Below, one piece after another: positions 6,921 through 16,530 of a DNA stretch of 64,000 nt; positions within the stretch are counted from its first letter, which is position 1, and every line of letters begins with the position of its first letter. Origin of the DNA: Gemmatimonadota bacterium (GTDB lineage: Bacteria > Gemmatimonadota > Gemmatimonadetes > Gemmatimonadales > GWC2-71-9); the NCBI GenBank assembly GCA_003222115.1, contig QHUL01000058.1, positions 1 to 64,000 on the forward strand, in the 5' to 3' direction. Made by a program: the position numbers and the translations under genes. The notes beneath the pieces are model-generated. The model searched no databases, was not told where the DNA came from, and was given only the letters and a program-made list of their open reading frames with translations.

Positions 6921-8310
6921 ACCCCTCGACCGCTCCATCGTCGAGGGCCCGCTCGCCCGCGCCGTCTGGATGCTCGCCTGGCCCACGATGCTCCAGAATC
7001 TCATCGGCGGGCTGCAGGGCGTCGTGGATCACGCGCTGGTGGGCCATTTCGTGGGGTACGCCGGCAACGCCGCGATCGGCGTCGCGATCCAGATCTTCAT
7101 CGTCGTGATCGCGTTCATCATGTCCGTGTTCAGCGGCATGGGTGTGCTCGTGGCGCGCTTCGCCGGGGCGAACGACCCCGAAAAGGTCAATCGGACGGTC
7201 TACCAGGCGTTTCTCGCCGCGGTGGCGCTCTGGGGTGGGGTGCTGGCGCCTCTCGGCTGGGTCGTCGCGCCCTCGCTGCTCGGCCTGGTGAATGCCGCGC
7301 CCGCCGTGCGCGCGGAGGCGCTGCCGTTCCTCCGTATCATGTTCGTGGGCAGCCTCGGGATGCTGCTCTTCTTCATGGTGGGCGGTGCCCTGCGGGCGGC
7401 GGGCGACGCGCGCACACCGCTGCGCCTGGGCGTCCTCCTCACCGTCCTCAACATCGCGTGCAACGTCGCGTTCATCACGGGCCTCGGACCGTTCCCCCGC
7501 TTGGGCACCGCCGGCGCCGCGGTCGGCAGCACCGTGGCGGGTGTCGTCGTGAGCGGCGTCGCCGCGTACTTGCTGCTCTCGGGGCGGCTCCCCGTGACGT
7601 GGCACCGCGGCATGGATTGGCGGCCCGATTGGGGCATCATCCGGGCGCTGTTCCGCTTCGGACTGCCCACCGGCGTCCAGGGCATCGCGATGAACGTCGC
7701 AGGCGTGCTGCTGCTCCGCTTCATCGGCTCGCTGCCGCAAAGCGCCCAGGCCCAGGCCGCCTATGCGGTCGGCTACACCGAGCTGTTCTCGTTCATCACG
7801 TGGACGTCGGTAGGGTTGATGGGCGCCGCCGCCACCGTGGCGGGCCAGAACCTGGGGGCTCGCCGACCCGACCGCGCGCTGCACGGCGTGCACGCCGCGG
7901 CGACGGTCGGCCTCGGCCTCGCCGCGGCGATCGGGGTGCTGTTCATCACGATCCCGCGCTCCCTGCTCTCGTTGTTTGGAATGACCGACCCCGTCGTCGT
8001 CGGCCTCGGTGTGCAGCTGCTCGGCTTCCTCAGCGTTTCGGGGCTCTTCGTCACCGTTGCGCTCACATACACCGGGGGACTCCAGGGCACGGGCGACACC
8101 CGCTCGCCGCTCTACATCTCGATCGCGTCCCAGATCGTCGTGCCGCTCGGCCTGTGCACGCTGTTCCAGGCGACGCGCGGACTGCGCCCCGCCGACATCT
8201 GGGCGGCGATCTTGCTCGGCCACATGACGCGCTGCGCGCTGAGCGTCTTGCGGTTCCGCCAGGGAAAGTGGCGCAGCATCCGGGTGGAGGTGGAGCCGGC
8301 GCGCCCGTAG
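6901..8310 (+). CDS. MATE family efflux transporter
   Basis: A 469-residue protein with about twelve transmembrane segments and the two-fold MATE arrangement. The first half starts PLARAVWMLAWPTMLQNLIGGLQGVVDHALVGHF and the second RALFRFGLPTGVQGIAMNVAGVLLLRFIG. It has GAATVAGQNLGARRPDRALHGV and YTGGLQGTGDTRSPLYISI, typical family loops. MATE proteins export drugs and cationic metabolites using a proton or sodium gradient. The start at 6901 is preferred over 6853 because the extra 16 residues are not membrane-like and lie deep inside doxX. It is the last gene of the plus-strand operon; tRNA-Leu follows on the other strand. Confidence 0.88.
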   Translation: MPSGGGKPLDRSIVEGPLARAVWMLAWPTMLQNLIGGLQGVVDHALVGHFVGYAGNAAIGVAIQIFIVVIAFIMSVFSGMGVLVARFAGANDPEKVNRTVYQAFLAAVALWGGVLAPLGWVVAPSLLGLVNAAPAVRAEALPFLRIMFVGSLGMLLFFMVGGALRAAGDARTPLRLGVLLTVLNIACNVAFITGLGPFPRLGTAGAAVGSTVAGVVVSGVAAYLLLSGRLPVTWHRGMDWRPDWGIIRALFRFGLPTGVQGIAMNVAGVLLLRFIGSLPQSAQAQAAYAVGYTELFSFITWTSVGLMGAAATVAGQNLGARRPDRALHGVHAAATVGLGLAAAIGVLFITIPRSLLSLFGMTDPVVVGLGVQLLGFLSVSGLFVTVALTYTGGLQGTGDTRSPLYISIASQIVVPLGLCTLFQATRGLRPADIWAAILLGHMTRCALSVLRFRQGKWRSIRVEVEPARP

Positions 8311-8319
8311 ACGGTGGGA

Positions 8320-8401
8320 TGCCCTGGCCCGGATTCGAACCGGGACGCCTTGCGGCGCTGCCCCCTCAAGACAGTGTGTCTACCAGTTCCACCACCAGGG
8401 C
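8320..8401 (-). tRNA. tRNA-Leu (anticodon GAG)
   Basis: On the minus strand an 82-base cloverleaf with a long variable arm can be folded. The acceptor stem is GCCCTGG/CCAGGGC with discriminator A at 8320. The D-arm contains GGAACTGGTAGAC. The anticodon stem CTGTC/GGCAG closes the loop TTGAGGG, giving anticodon GAG, which reads CUC and CUU leucine codons. The variable arm is GC-rich and the T-arm is CCCGG-TTCGAAT-CCGGG. The 3' CCA is not encoded. It is convergent with the MATE gene. Confidence 0.95.
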
Positions 8402-8464
8402 GTGGCGAACAAAGCTAGGCCGCCGCTGGATGCGAATCAAGCCGAAGCGTCTTAGCTTACGGCT

Positions 8465-9697
8465 ATGGAACTGTGGGTCCCGTTCGCGTTCGGTGCTCTG
8501 GTGGGCACGTTTGTGGGGGTGTTCGTGGGGCGGCACCGCGCGGCGGCGACACGCCGCGCCGCCCCGCCGGTCACGCCCCCACCGCCGCCCCGCCCCCCGC
8601 TGCCCGCCGAGGTGAAGCACGTCGTCCTCGACGAGGGCTCGGCCAACGTCCTGAACGCGCTCAACAACCGGCTCGCGGCGATCGGCGCCCTGGCGGATCT
8701 GCTGCACGGCAGCCCGCTCGACCCCGAGCGGGCCCGCGCCCTGATGATGCTGCACGGCGAGGTGCGCCGGGCCGCAGAGATCACCCAGCACTTCCTGGAA
8801 CTGGCCGAGCACCCGGTCGGGGCGGCGGAGCCGTCCGACGCCGCCATCGTGCTCAATGGCGTGCTGGCCGAGCGCGAGCCGGTGTTTCGGGAGCTGGGCG
8901 TGAAGGTCGTCCGAGCGATCCCGCAGGAGCTGCCGATGGTCGCTTGTCCGATGGCGCAGCTGACCGAGATGCTGATGAAGTTGCTGGACTTCTCGCTGCG
9001 GCGCTTGCGGGACAGTCAGCCGCCCCGGGAGCTGCGGATAGCGGTGAGCGAGGGCGGGCCGTCGCTGATCATCGCCCTCTCGGACAGCGGCAATCCCCTT
9101 TCCGTCGAGGCCGAGCAGCGGTTGGTGACGCCCTTCCGGTTCACTCAGAGCGCGGGCGGCGGCGAGATCGAGTTCGCCCTGGCGCGGGCGCTGGCGCAGT
9201 CCTCCGGCGGCACGCTCCGCCTGCGACCGCGCGGCGGCGGCGGTGCCGAAGTCGTGGTGACGCTGCCCAAGAGCGTGCTCGCGCCCCTCGCCAGGACGCA
9301 GCCTGCTGCGCCCACGTTGCCCAAGCTCCGCATCCTCGTGGTAGACGACGACGCCGTGAACCGGCAGGCGATGCGGCTGTTGCTCGAGCGCGAGGGCCAC
9401 GAGGTGGTCGCCGTCGAGAACGGCCTCGAGGCGATCGAGCGGCTCGGCCCGGCGAGCGAGCGCTTCGACGCCGTCGTGACCGACCTGCAGATGCCGCGCT
9501 TGGGCGGCCGGGCCCTCTACGAGCAGCTCGCCGAGCAACGGCCGCAGCTCGCCGACCGGTTCGTGTTCGTGACAGGAGACCGGGCGCGTGACGAGACCCG
9601 CAAGTTCCTCGACGAGTGCGGCCAGCCCTCGGTGATGAAGCCCTACGACTTCAACGACCTGATCACGGCCATCGCGAAGGTGGCCGGAAAGAGGTAG
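8465..9697 (+). CDS. Histidine-less kinase-like protein fused to a receiver domain
   Basis: A 410-residue protein. Residues 5-22 form an N-terminal membrane helix, followed by a proline-rich linker (35-47). Residues 58-270 look like a HisKA/HATPase pair, but the H-box reads LNALNNRLAAIGALADLL, with no histidine where HELR would be. The ATP-binding part is also eroded (SDSGNPLSVEAE instead of DxGxGI, and no clear N-box). Residues 288-405 are a normal receiver: LVVDDDAVN, phospho-acceptor D340 in VTDLQMP, and K in VMKPYD. It is therefore probably a membrane-tethered receiver that is phosphorylated by another kinase. The gene lies alone between tRNA-Leu and a convergent lipoprotein gene, so its partners are unknown. 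Confidence 0.75.
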   Translation: MELWVPFAFGALVGTFVGVFVGRHRAAATRRAAPPVTPPPPPRPPLPAEVKHVVLDEGSANVLNALNNRLAAIGALADLLHGSPLDPERARALMMLHGEVRRAAEITQHFLELAEHPVGAAEPSDAAIVLNGVLAEREPVFRELGVKVVRAIPQELPMVACPMAQLTEMLMKLLDFSLRRLRDSQPPRELRIAVSEGGPSLIIALSDSGNPLSVEAEQRLVTPFRFTQSAGGGEIEFALARALAQSSGGTLRLRPRGGGGAEVVVTLPKSVLAPLARTQPAAPTLPKLRILVVDDDAVNRQAMRLLLEREGHEVVAVENGLEAIERLGPASERFDAVVTDLQMPRLGGRALYEQLAEQRPQLADRFVFVTGDRARDETRKFLDECGQPSVMKPYDFNDLITAIAKVAGKR

Positions 9698-9698
9698 C

Positions 9699-11033
9699 TC
9701 AGAAGAGCGGCGGCAGGATCACCGGGGCCACGGTATAGGCGGCTGAGGTGAGGGTGTTGTTGGCTTCGTTGAACTCCACCACGGCGTTCCCGACGTCCAC
9801 CGTCACGGTGTCCTGATACGTGCCGGCAGCGCGCGGACCGACCGTGACGCTGACCGGAACGCTCGCCCCACCTGCAAGACCCGGGACGCTCACCACAGGG
9901 GCCGACGCCGGGTCGGCGCCGAACGCCACAGTAAAGGGCCCCGCCGGCACGGGACTGTTGTTGTGGATCACCGCGCTGACCGTGATCACGTCAGCCGTAG
10001 TCGGAGCGCCCGGGGTCTGGGTCACGCTCTGGACCGTGAGGTCCGCGGCCGAGTCCACGGCGATGAAGGGACTGAACGAGTCGACCGAGCCACCCATGCC
10101 GCCATGGGTAGCGTAGAGGGGCGTCGGCAAGATGAGCCGGGCCGCGAACGCCCCCAGCCGCTGCAGCAGACCCCCGAGCCCGCCCGGCGTGGGGAGCACG
10201 GCGTTGGTGCACACCAGCCCGAGCGGGTCCGCGGCGCGCGTCGTGAACTGGATCGCGTTTGGGTCGTTCGGATCAGGATGTGCCAAGACGAGCCGATGGT
10301 AGAACTCCTCGTGGGACACGGACTCGAGCGGGCACATGACGACCGTCACGGGGACGGCGAAGCTCGTCTTGGGAAAGACGGAGAAATCGTAGCACAGCGG
10401 GTACTGGGGCAGCGGGGTGCTGAGGCAGGTCCCCTGCAACGCCAAGTCGTCGCGGCGGGTGATCAGAAACAGGTGATCGCCGCTCACGGCATCGGCTGGC
10501 ACGCTCAGTCCGGCCAGTGCCTCGACGGTGGCCAGCGTGCCGCCCAGGGCGCCGAACACGTCTGAAGTCCCGCTCGGACCTGTCGGGCCGAGTGCATCGG
10601 AGGTGAGACCGGACGGGGGCAGGCCCACGAAACTCAAGAGGACGTCGAACAGTTGCACGACGGCCTCCGGCGTCGTCAGTGGCAACGTCCCGTTCGGATC
10701 GAGCAATTGCCCTGCACGATAGCCCTTGATGGTGAAATCGGCGAGGTGGAGCGCCTGGCTCTGCGCCCCTGGGATGTCTCCCTGCGCCAGGAGGGGCTGA
10801 ATGTTGTTGAGCTGATCCCGCGCCGAATCGAGCAACGGCCCCGCCGGAAACAGCGCGATCAGCAGCTGGTTAATGTGTCCGACGTTCAGAGCGTCGTCGC
10901 TGAGGAGATCCGCGCGCGGGCTCTGCGTAGGCAGCGCAGGGCGGTCCTCGGTGCAGCCGAGGATCAGCGCCCCGACGAGAACGGAGAGTTCGGCCAGAAG
11001 AAAGCCAGATGAGTAGCGACGCTGGCGCACCAT
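9699..11033 (-). CDS. CARDB-domain surface lipoprotein
   Basis: A 444-residue lipoprotein. The start at 11033 (MVRQRRYSSG) has GAGGTGT upstream and gives a signal peptide ending in the lipobox LILGC, with C27 lipidated. Residues 35-310 are an unrecognised secreted region with several glycine-rich loops and at least four cysteines. Residues about 325-430 form a CARDB/APHP immunoglobulin-like fold (DLTVQSVTQTPGAPTTADVITVSAVIHNNSPVPAGPFTVAFGAD to VVEFNEANNTLT). CARDB domains mediate adhesion or position domains on cell surfaces. A sigma-54-like element lies just upstream. It is convergent with the gene at 8465. Function is unknown beyond a surface location. Confidence 0.75.
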   Translation of the reverse strand: MVRQRRYSSGFLLAELSVLVGALILGCTEDRPALPTQSPRADLLSDDALNVGHINQLLIALFPAGPLLDSARDQLNNIQPLLAQGDIPGAQSQALHLADFTIKGYRAGQLLDPNGTLPLTTPEAVVQLFDVLLSFVGLPPSGLTSDALGPTGPSGTSDVFGALGGTLATVEALAGLSVPADAVSGDHLFLITRRDDLALQGTCLSTPLPQYPLCYDFSVFPKTSFAVPVTVVMCPLESVSHEEFYHRLVLAHPDPNDPNAIQFTTRAADPLGLVCTNAVLPTPGGLGGLLQRLGAFAARLILPTPLYATHGGMGGSVDSFSPFIAVDSAADLTVQSVTQTPGAPTTADVITVSAVIHNNSPVPAGPFTVAFGADPASAPVVSVPGLAGGASVPVSVTVGPRAAGTYQDTVTVDVGNAVVEFNEANNTLTSAAYTVAPVILPPLF

Positions 11034-11053
11034 ACACCTCTGCCTCCCCCCGG

Positions 11054-11069
11054 TGCAACCTTCACGCCA
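11054..11069 (-). promoter_or_regulatory. Putative sigma-54 (-24/-12) promoter
   Basis: The minus strand reads TGGCGTGAAGGTTGCA, matching TGGCACG-N4-TTGCW with correct GG-to-GC spacing. The expected start point is about 10 bases before the lipoprotein ATG at 11033, which still leaves room for its ribosome site. Found by eye. Confidence 0.5.
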
Positions 11070-11231
11070 CGGTGGCACGGTGTTGCGAGACGGATCGGTT
11101 GAGAGCCGAACTCCAAGAAACGGACTGGATTAGCAGGCCGGCGCCGGAGCCCGAACCTTCGGCTGGAGACCACGCTCTGCACCAGAATGCAGCGGACCAG
11201 CCGAACGGGCCTGACCCGGTGTGATGCGTCG

Positions 11232-13739
11232 TCAGTTCCCCTTGCCGACGAGCTGGCGGAAGCGAGGATCATCCCGCAGGTCCCGCCACCACCAGTGATA
11301 ACCCGTGGCAAACCCCACGCGGTGCTCGGGGTTCGCCGCCAGGTATTGCTTGAGCAGCGCCAGCGCTTCGTCTCGGTCCCCGAGTAGCACCCGAACGAAC
11401 GCTTGATAGGAGACCAGCTCGCGCTCGCGGTCGATCTCGGCGTCGGCGCGCGACCGTGCGAGCAGACGCCTGGCGCTGTCGCCCGCACCCGCCCGCGCCA
11501 GCACGGCGGCCACCAGAATCTGGTCCCGCAATCGATCGAACTCGGCTTGCTGCGCGGGCCCCAGGTCTCGCAGCTCAGTGACCAGGTGCCAGGCCTTGGG
11601 CACGTCAGGGTCCACGTCCCTCAAGGTCAGGACCCAGAGCTGGCACTCGGTGAAGCGCGGATTCTTGGGGAAGCGCCGGCGTCCCTCGGCGCACCAGTGA
11701 ACGGCGTCCTGGGTTTGCTCCAGGCTGTACGACGCACTGAACAGGCGCCACACCACCTGGTCTGCCACGCGCAGATAGGCGTCCTCTTCGTAGGCGCGCT
11801 GCGCGTCGATCTTTGCCTGGGTGATGTCGTTCTTCTGATAATCGAGATGGCTCAAGGTGCTCCAGGCGCTCGCGAGCGAGGGTGTGAGCCCGACCGCCGC
11901 GCGGAGATCCCGTTCCGCGTCCTGCAACAGCGCGGCGGCCTCCTTGGGGTCGGGTGCCAGGTGCAGGAGCCAGCGCCAATAACGCAACGTGCCCCGGAGC
12001 TCGAGCGCGCGGGCGTTCTGCGGGTCGAGCTGCAACGCCTGCGCGGCGAGGGTCAGCCCGCGGTCGATCCACGGCGCTGCCTGGAGCGGCGCGCGCGCGC
12101 CGACCAGTCGGGACCGGCGGTAGGCGATCGCAGCGCGCAAGACGAGCGGCTCCGCCCACTTCCGGTCGAGCGCCTCGGCCTGCACCAGCAGGCTGTCACC
12201 CCCCTGCAGGAGGCGCGCGCCACCCGCGACGTCGCCGGCGGCCGCCAGCGAGTCGGCGTCCTTGCGGGCCTTCTCTCCCTGCTGCAGGAGAATCCACGCA
12301 CCGACGCTTTCCGTGCCAGCTTTCTGCTCGCGCAGCACGAGCTCTTCACCCAAGCGGCGACGCAGAAACGCGGCCACTTGCTGCGCGAGCGTGTCCCGCA
12401 ACTGCAGCGGGTTGCCCCGCGGATGCTCGAAGCTGCCCCGCTCGATGTCCGCCCCGCTGGTGCCATCGATTAGGCGAACCGAGGCGACCAGACGGTCGCC
12501 GCGCTCTTCCACGCTCCCCTCGATGAGGCTGCCCGCGTTGAGTGCACGCGCGATGCTGTCGCGCGGCAGCCCGGAATGGCGGTAGCCCAACACGCCGTCC
12601 GTCGAGACGAGTTGCAGCGAGGAGACCGACGCCAAACGCTCTCTCAGGCCATCGGTCAGCGCGTCGGCCAGATACCCGAGATCCCGGCGCCGGCTGAGGT
12701 CGTCGAAGTAGAGGACGGCGATCCGGCGCGGGTCCAGTCCGCCCGGCGTCGCGGACCCACCCGCGGTACGCCGCCACGCCCCAGCGACCCAGAGGCCTCC
12801 GACGAGCAGCACCACGCCCAGGAGGATGGCACCCACGTACAGGCCCCGCCGCCGGTGCGCAGGCAGCACGGCACGCGACGTACGCCGGCGCGCCGACACC
12901 GTCGGCGGCGCGCTCAGCAACGCTTCGGCGAACAGGGCAGCGGTGGGAAAGCGGTCGGCCGGCACCTTGGAAAGGCCCCGCAGGACCGCGTCTTCCACGC
13001 CCTCGGGGATCGTGTCGCGCACGATGGAAGGCGGGGACACCGCGTCCAGCGAATGGCGCGCGATCACCGCCTGCGCGGTCGAGCCCGTGAAGGGCGGCTC
13101 TCCGGTCAGCATCTCGTACACCACGCACGCCAGGCTGTACTGGTCGCTCCGGCCGTCGATGTCCTCGGCGCCCATCGCCTGCTCCGGGCTCATGTAGGTG
13201 GGCGTCCCGATCACCGTTCCCGTCTGCGTGAGCCGCGTGTCGCCCGCAGCGGTGATCGCCCGGGCGATACCAAAGTCCGCCACCACGGCGGTCTCACCCA
13301 TCAGCAGGATGTTCTCCGGCTTGATGTCGCGGTGGATCACCCTGTGGCTGTGCGCGTACGTGAGGGCGCTCGCCACCTCCGAGGCGATCCGTAGCGTTTC
13401 CGGCAGCGGCAGCATCTTTTCCCGCTCCAGACGGCCCCGCAGCGACTCTCCCTCGACGTAGGGCATGACGTAGTAGAGAGAACCCGCCGCGGCGCCCGAA
13501 TCATAGAGGGGCAGGATGTGGGGATGCTGCAGCCACGAGGCGATCTCGATCTCGCGCAGGAAGCGCTCGGTGCCGAGGGCCGCAGCGAGCTCGGGGTGGA
13601 GCACCTTGATGGCGACGGGCCGGTGGTGTTTGAGGTCCTGGGCGAGAAACACGGTCGCCGTGAGACCGTGGCCCAGCTGCCGCTGCAGGGCGTAGCGTCC
13701 GGTTAGCGCTTCAGCGAGAACGTCGATCAGCTCGGCCAC
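11232..13739 (-). CDS. Transmembrane Ser/Thr protein kinase with TPR-like C-terminal region
   Basis: An 835-residue Hanks-type kinase using a GTG start. Kinase features are the glycine loop GHGLTATV (23-30), VAIK (K45), HRDIKPEN (136-143), DFG (155-157) and GTPTYMSPEQ in the activation segment. A membrane helix lies near residues 300-325 (LYVGAILLGVVLLVGGLWVAG). It is followed by an adenylate-cyclase-associated/TolB-like periplasmic region (RIAVLYFDDLSRRRDLGYLADALTDGLRERLA) and TPR-like helices to the end. This architecture is very common in Gemmatimonadota and Acidobacteria. It lies 74 bases downstream of the TPR protein, in the same direction as the stressosome genes, and may belong to that operon. 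Confidence 0.88.
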   Translation of the reverse strand: MAELIDVLAEALTGRYALQRQLGHGLTATVFLAQDLKHHRPVAIKVLHPELAAALGTERFLREIEIASWLQHPHILPLYDSGAAAGSLYYVMPYVEGESLRGRLEREKMLPLPETLRIASEVASALTYAHSHRVIHRDIKPENILLMGETAVVADFGIARAITAAGDTRLTQTGTVIGTPTYMSPEQAMGAEDIDGRSDQYSLACVVYEMLTGEPPFTGSTAQAVIARHSLDAVSPPSIVRDTIPEGVEDAVLRGLSKVPADRFPTAALFAEALLSAPPTVSARRRTSRAVLPAHRRRGLYVGAILLGVVLLVGGLWVAGAWRRTAGGSATPGGLDPRRIAVLYFDDLSRRRDLGYLADALTDGLRERLASVSSLQLVSTDGVLGYRHSGLPRDSIARALNAGSLIEGSVEERGDRLVASVRLIDGTSGADIERGSFEHPRGNPLQLRDTLAQQVAAFLRRRLGEELVLREQKAGTESVGAWILLQQGEKARKDADSLAAAGDVAGGARLLQGGDSLLVQAEALDRKWAEPLVLRAAIAYRRSRLVGARAPLQAAPWIDRGLTLAAQALQLDPQNARALELRGTLRYWRWLLHLAPDPKEAAALLQDAERDLRAAVGLTPSLASAWSTLSHLDYQKNDITQAKIDAQRAYEEDAYLRVADQVVWRLFSASYSLEQTQDAVHWCAEGRRRFPKNPRFTECQLWVLTLRDVDPDVPKAWHLVTELRDLGPAQQAEFDRLRDQILVAAVLARAGAGDSARRLLARSRADAEIDRERELVSYQAFVRVLLGDRDEALALLKQYLAANPEHRVGFATGYHWWWRDLRDDPRFRQLVGKGN

Positions 13740-13813
13740 GAGGACGCCAGGTGTAGGTTCACACGCATGCTTCGGCGCTGCAGGTCCAGCCGCACGCGAT
13801 CGGTCGCTCGGCC

Positions 13814-15121
13814 TCAGGCGCTGAGCTGCTGGAGCTCCTTGCGCACCTGTTCGAGCTCCGTAGCCCCGCCGGCCGACTCGTACATGTCCCGGGCCCGCTC
13901 GAGATAGGCGCGGGCCGTGTCCCGATCGCCCAGCCGGAGCTGGAACAGCCCGTATTCCTCGTACACCTGCGCCTCGGCGAGGGACGAGGGCGCGACCGTC
14001 CGAGACAGCTCGACCGCCTGCTCGAAGAAGACGAATCCGGTCTCGTCGAGCTGCCGTCCGCGCAGCGCGCCCAGCACCGTGTAGATCTGCACCAGCCGGC
14101 GCATCAGGTTCTCGCCGATGGCGAGCTGCTCGGCGCGCCGCAGCTCCTCCTCCGCCTCAAGGAAGCGGCCCGCCTCGAGCTGCAGCTGGGCCAAATTGAG
14201 GCGGATGCCCGACTCGAGACTGGGCTCGCGCGGGGCCCGCTGCAGCCAGGCCAGCGCCTCGCGGTATGCGGCAGCCGCCGCCTGCTGCCGCCCCAACTGC
14301 ACGTCGAGCTGACCCTGGGTGTTGAGCACCTGCGCCATCGCCAGCGCCTCGGTCAGCGGCTCGAAGAACCCCCGCGCGCGCCGCAGGTAGTCGCCGGCGG
14401 CGGCGAGCTCACCCCTGCGGCACGCCAGCGTGGCCAGCTCGTGCAGCAGCCCGCCGATGCGCCGCTGGTCTCCCGCGGCCTCGGCGAGCCGCAGGCCGCG
14501 CGCGTACCACGCCTCGGCACCCGCCCACTCCACCTGGGCCTGCGCGGCCTTGCCCAACCCCTCGCACGCCGAGATCGCCGCGGCCGGGTCGAACTCCGCC
14601 TCCGCGAGCGCCAGGCAGCGCTGGTAGTGGCGCGCGCCCTCAGCGTGCAGGCCCAGCCCCAGGCACGCCCGTCCCAGCGCCTGCAGCGTCTCGACCTCAG
14701 GATGCCGGTCCTGCAACGCTTCCGAGACGCGGAGCGCCACGGCGTACCACTCCAGCGCCTGGGCGACCCGGCCGACGCCCTCTTCCAGGCGTCCCGCCGT
14801 CAACAAGGCCTGCACCACCCCCACGCCGTCGCCCCGCTGCTGACACTCGAGCGCCTCTACGTAGGCCGTGTACAGCGCCTCGAGGTGGCCCGCGATGCGG
14901 TGAAACACCTGCGGGATGCGGTGCCGCAGCTCCTCCGGCCGCACGCCGCGCTTGCCCAGCGTGAGGTACGGCCCGGAGCTCGACCACAGCGCCCGCTCGT
15001 CCGGTCGGGAAATCGACACGAGGAGGGAGCGCAAGGGCTCGAGCGCCTCGAGATCGGGCAGCAGCCCGAGAGCCTTCTCGACGCGCAGGGGGGGCAGCGC
15101 CTGGACCACCGGCTCCCTCAC
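13814..15121 (-). CDS. TPR-repeat protein of the stressosome operon
   Basis: A 435-residue protein, GTG start overlapping the stop of the sigma-54 activator (GTGA). After a short N-terminal region it is almost wholly helical repeat: [78 protein letters not shown]. This gives seven or more tetratricopeptide units. No signal peptide or membrane helix is seen, so it should be a cytoplasmic protein-protein scaffold. Translational coupling to the activator suggests it binds or regulates that activator, or adapts it to the stressosome; this is inference. It carries no kinase or cyclase domain. Confidence 0.75.
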   Translation of the reverse strand: MREPVVQALPPLRVEKALGLLPDLEALEPLRSLLVSISRPDERALWSSSGPYLTLGKRGVRPEELRHRIPQVFHRIAGHLEALYTAYVEALECQQRGDGVGVVQALLTAGRLEEGVGRVAQALEWYAVALRVSEALQDRHPEVETLQALGRACLGLGLHAEGARHYQRCLALAEAEFDPAAAISACEGLGKAAQAQVEWAGAEAWYARGLRLAEAAGDQRRIGGLLHELATLACRRGELAAAGDYLRRARGFFEPLTEALAMAQVLNTQGQLDVQLGRQQAAAAAYREALAWLQRAPREPSLESGIRLNLAQLQLEAGRFLEAEEELRRAEQLAIGENLMRRLVQIYTVLGALRGRQLDETGFVFFEQAVELSRTVAPSSLAEAQVYEEYGLFQLRLGDRDTARAYLERARDMYESAGGATELEQVRKELQQLSA

Positions 15122-16530
15122 AGGCCGTACTCCTTCATCTTGCGGGTCAGGGTGTTGCGGTGGATGCCCAGCACCTCCGCCGCCGCCCCGATCTGACCGT
15201 TGGTGCGCGTCAGCACCCGGGCGATGTGGCGGGCTTCGACTTCGGCCAGCGTCAGGTGTGCGCCCGACGGCCGGTCGGGGAGCGCGGCCTCCTCGCCCCG
15301 GAGCTCGTCCGGCAAGTGCTCCGCCCGCAGCGTGGTGTCGGTCGCGACGATGACGGCGCGCTCGATGACGTTCCGCAGCTCCCGCACGTTCCCCACCCAG
15401 GTGTGGCCGCGGAGCAGGTCGAGCGCGCGGTCCGAGATCGCGGCGATGCGCTTGCCGTAGCGCTCGGCGAACTGGCGCACGAAGTACGCGGTGAGCAGCA
15501 CGAGATCATCGCCGCGCTCCGCGAGCTTGGGCAGGCGGATCGTGACCACGGCCAGCCGGTAATACAGGTCCTCGCGGAACCGCCCCTGTTTGATCGCTTC
15601 GTTCAAGTCGCGGTTGGTGGCGGCGATGAGCCGCACGTCAACCGGGATGGTGCCGGCACCGCCCAGGCGCTCGATCTCTCGCTCCTGTGTGGCACGCAGG
15701 ATCTTCGCCTGCAGCGCGAGGCTCATGTCGACGATTTCATCGAGAAACACCGTGCCGCCCGCCGCCTGCTCGAAGCGGCCAACTTTGCGGGCGACCGCGC
15801 CGGTGAACGCGCCCTTCTCATGCCCGAACAGCTCGCTCTCGAGCAGGTTCTCCGGAATCGCCGCGCAGTTGACCGCGACGAACGGTCCGGCCGCCTTGGG
15901 GCCGTTCAGGTGGATGGCGCGGGCTACGACCTCCTTCCCCGTCCCCGACTCGCCCTCGACGAGGACGGTCGCGTTGCTCCGAGCGACCCGCGCCATGAGC
16001 TTGTAGACCTCCAGCATCGCAGGGCTCTGCCCGACCAGCGCGTACGGGCCGACCGCGTGCGCCTCCGCCTCTGGCAGCGGGAGCGGGACCTCGGTGGCGA
16101 CCGCGCGCACGCGGTCGAGCGCACGCAGCAAGTCCTCACGGCGGACGGGCAGCGACAGGAGGTCGAGTACGCCGAGCTTCTCCGCCCGCAGCACCAAGCC
16201 CATGGAGGGCCGGTGCGCGGCGGTCAGCAGCTGCGGGCTCCCCGCGGCACCGCGCAGCGCCTCCACCCACCACGTCACATCGTCGTCGGCCCGCTCGCCC
16301 AAGACCGCGAGCACCACGTCCCAGCGCTGCGCGGCGAGCTGGCGCACCGCGCGGGGCAGGTCCGGGGCGGCCTCTACGTCGACGCCCAGGTCCGGAGCCC
16401 ATTGCCGCAAGCTCTGCAGCAAGGCACCGCTGCCCTCCCCCGCCACCACCAGGACCCGCAACGGGCCGGGCTGTGCTCGGCGTTGTGCCGCAGGTGACGG
16501 CGACGGCTCCATCGACACCGGTAGCTTCAT
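15118..16530 (-). CDS. Sigma-54-dependent activator with pseudo-receiver domain
   Basis: A 470-residue bacterial enhancer-binding protein. Residues 24-140 have a receiver-like fold, but the usual phospho-aspartate is missing ([10 protein letters not shown]) and the conserved KP is LP (SLPVR), so it is unlikely to be a phosphorylation switch. The AAA+ domain is intact: GESGTGKE (193-200), GAFTGA loop (240-245) that contacts sigma-54, VFLDEIVDM (Walker B) and [10 protein letters not shown] Fis-type helix-turn-helix ends the protein ([26 protein letters not shown]). It overlaps the PP2C gene (ATGA) and the TPR gene, in the operon rsbR-rsbS-rsbT-PP2C-activator-TPR. It probably replaces sigma-B as the output of this stressosome. 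Confidence 0.88.
   Translation of the reverse strand: MKLPVSMEPSPSPAAQRRAQPGPLRVLVVAGEGSGALLQSLRQWAPDLGVDVEAAPDLPRAVRQLAAQRWDVVLAVLGERADDDVTWWVEALRGAAGSPQLLTAAHRPSMGLVLRAEKLGVLDLLSLPVRREDLLRALDRVRAVATEVPLPLPEAEAHAVGPYALVGQSPAMLEVYKLMARVARSNATVLVEGESGTGKEVVARAIHLNGPKAAGPFVAVNCAAIPENLLESELFGHEKGAFTGAVARKVGRFEQAAGGTVFLDEIVDMSLALQAKILRATQEREIERLGGAGTIPVDVRLIAATNRDLNEAIKQGRFREDLYYRLAVVTIRLPKLAERGDDLVLLTAYFVRQFAERYGKRIAAISDRALDLLRGHTWVGNVRELRNVIERAVIVATDTTLRAEHLPDELRGEEAALPDRPSGAHLTLAEVEARHIARVLTRTNGQIGAAAEVLGIHRNTLTRKMKEYGL

Noticed and set aside
11073-11086. TGGCACGGTGTTGC on the plus strand
   Set aside because: Both boxes look excellent, but the spacing is one base short and no plus-strand gene follows.
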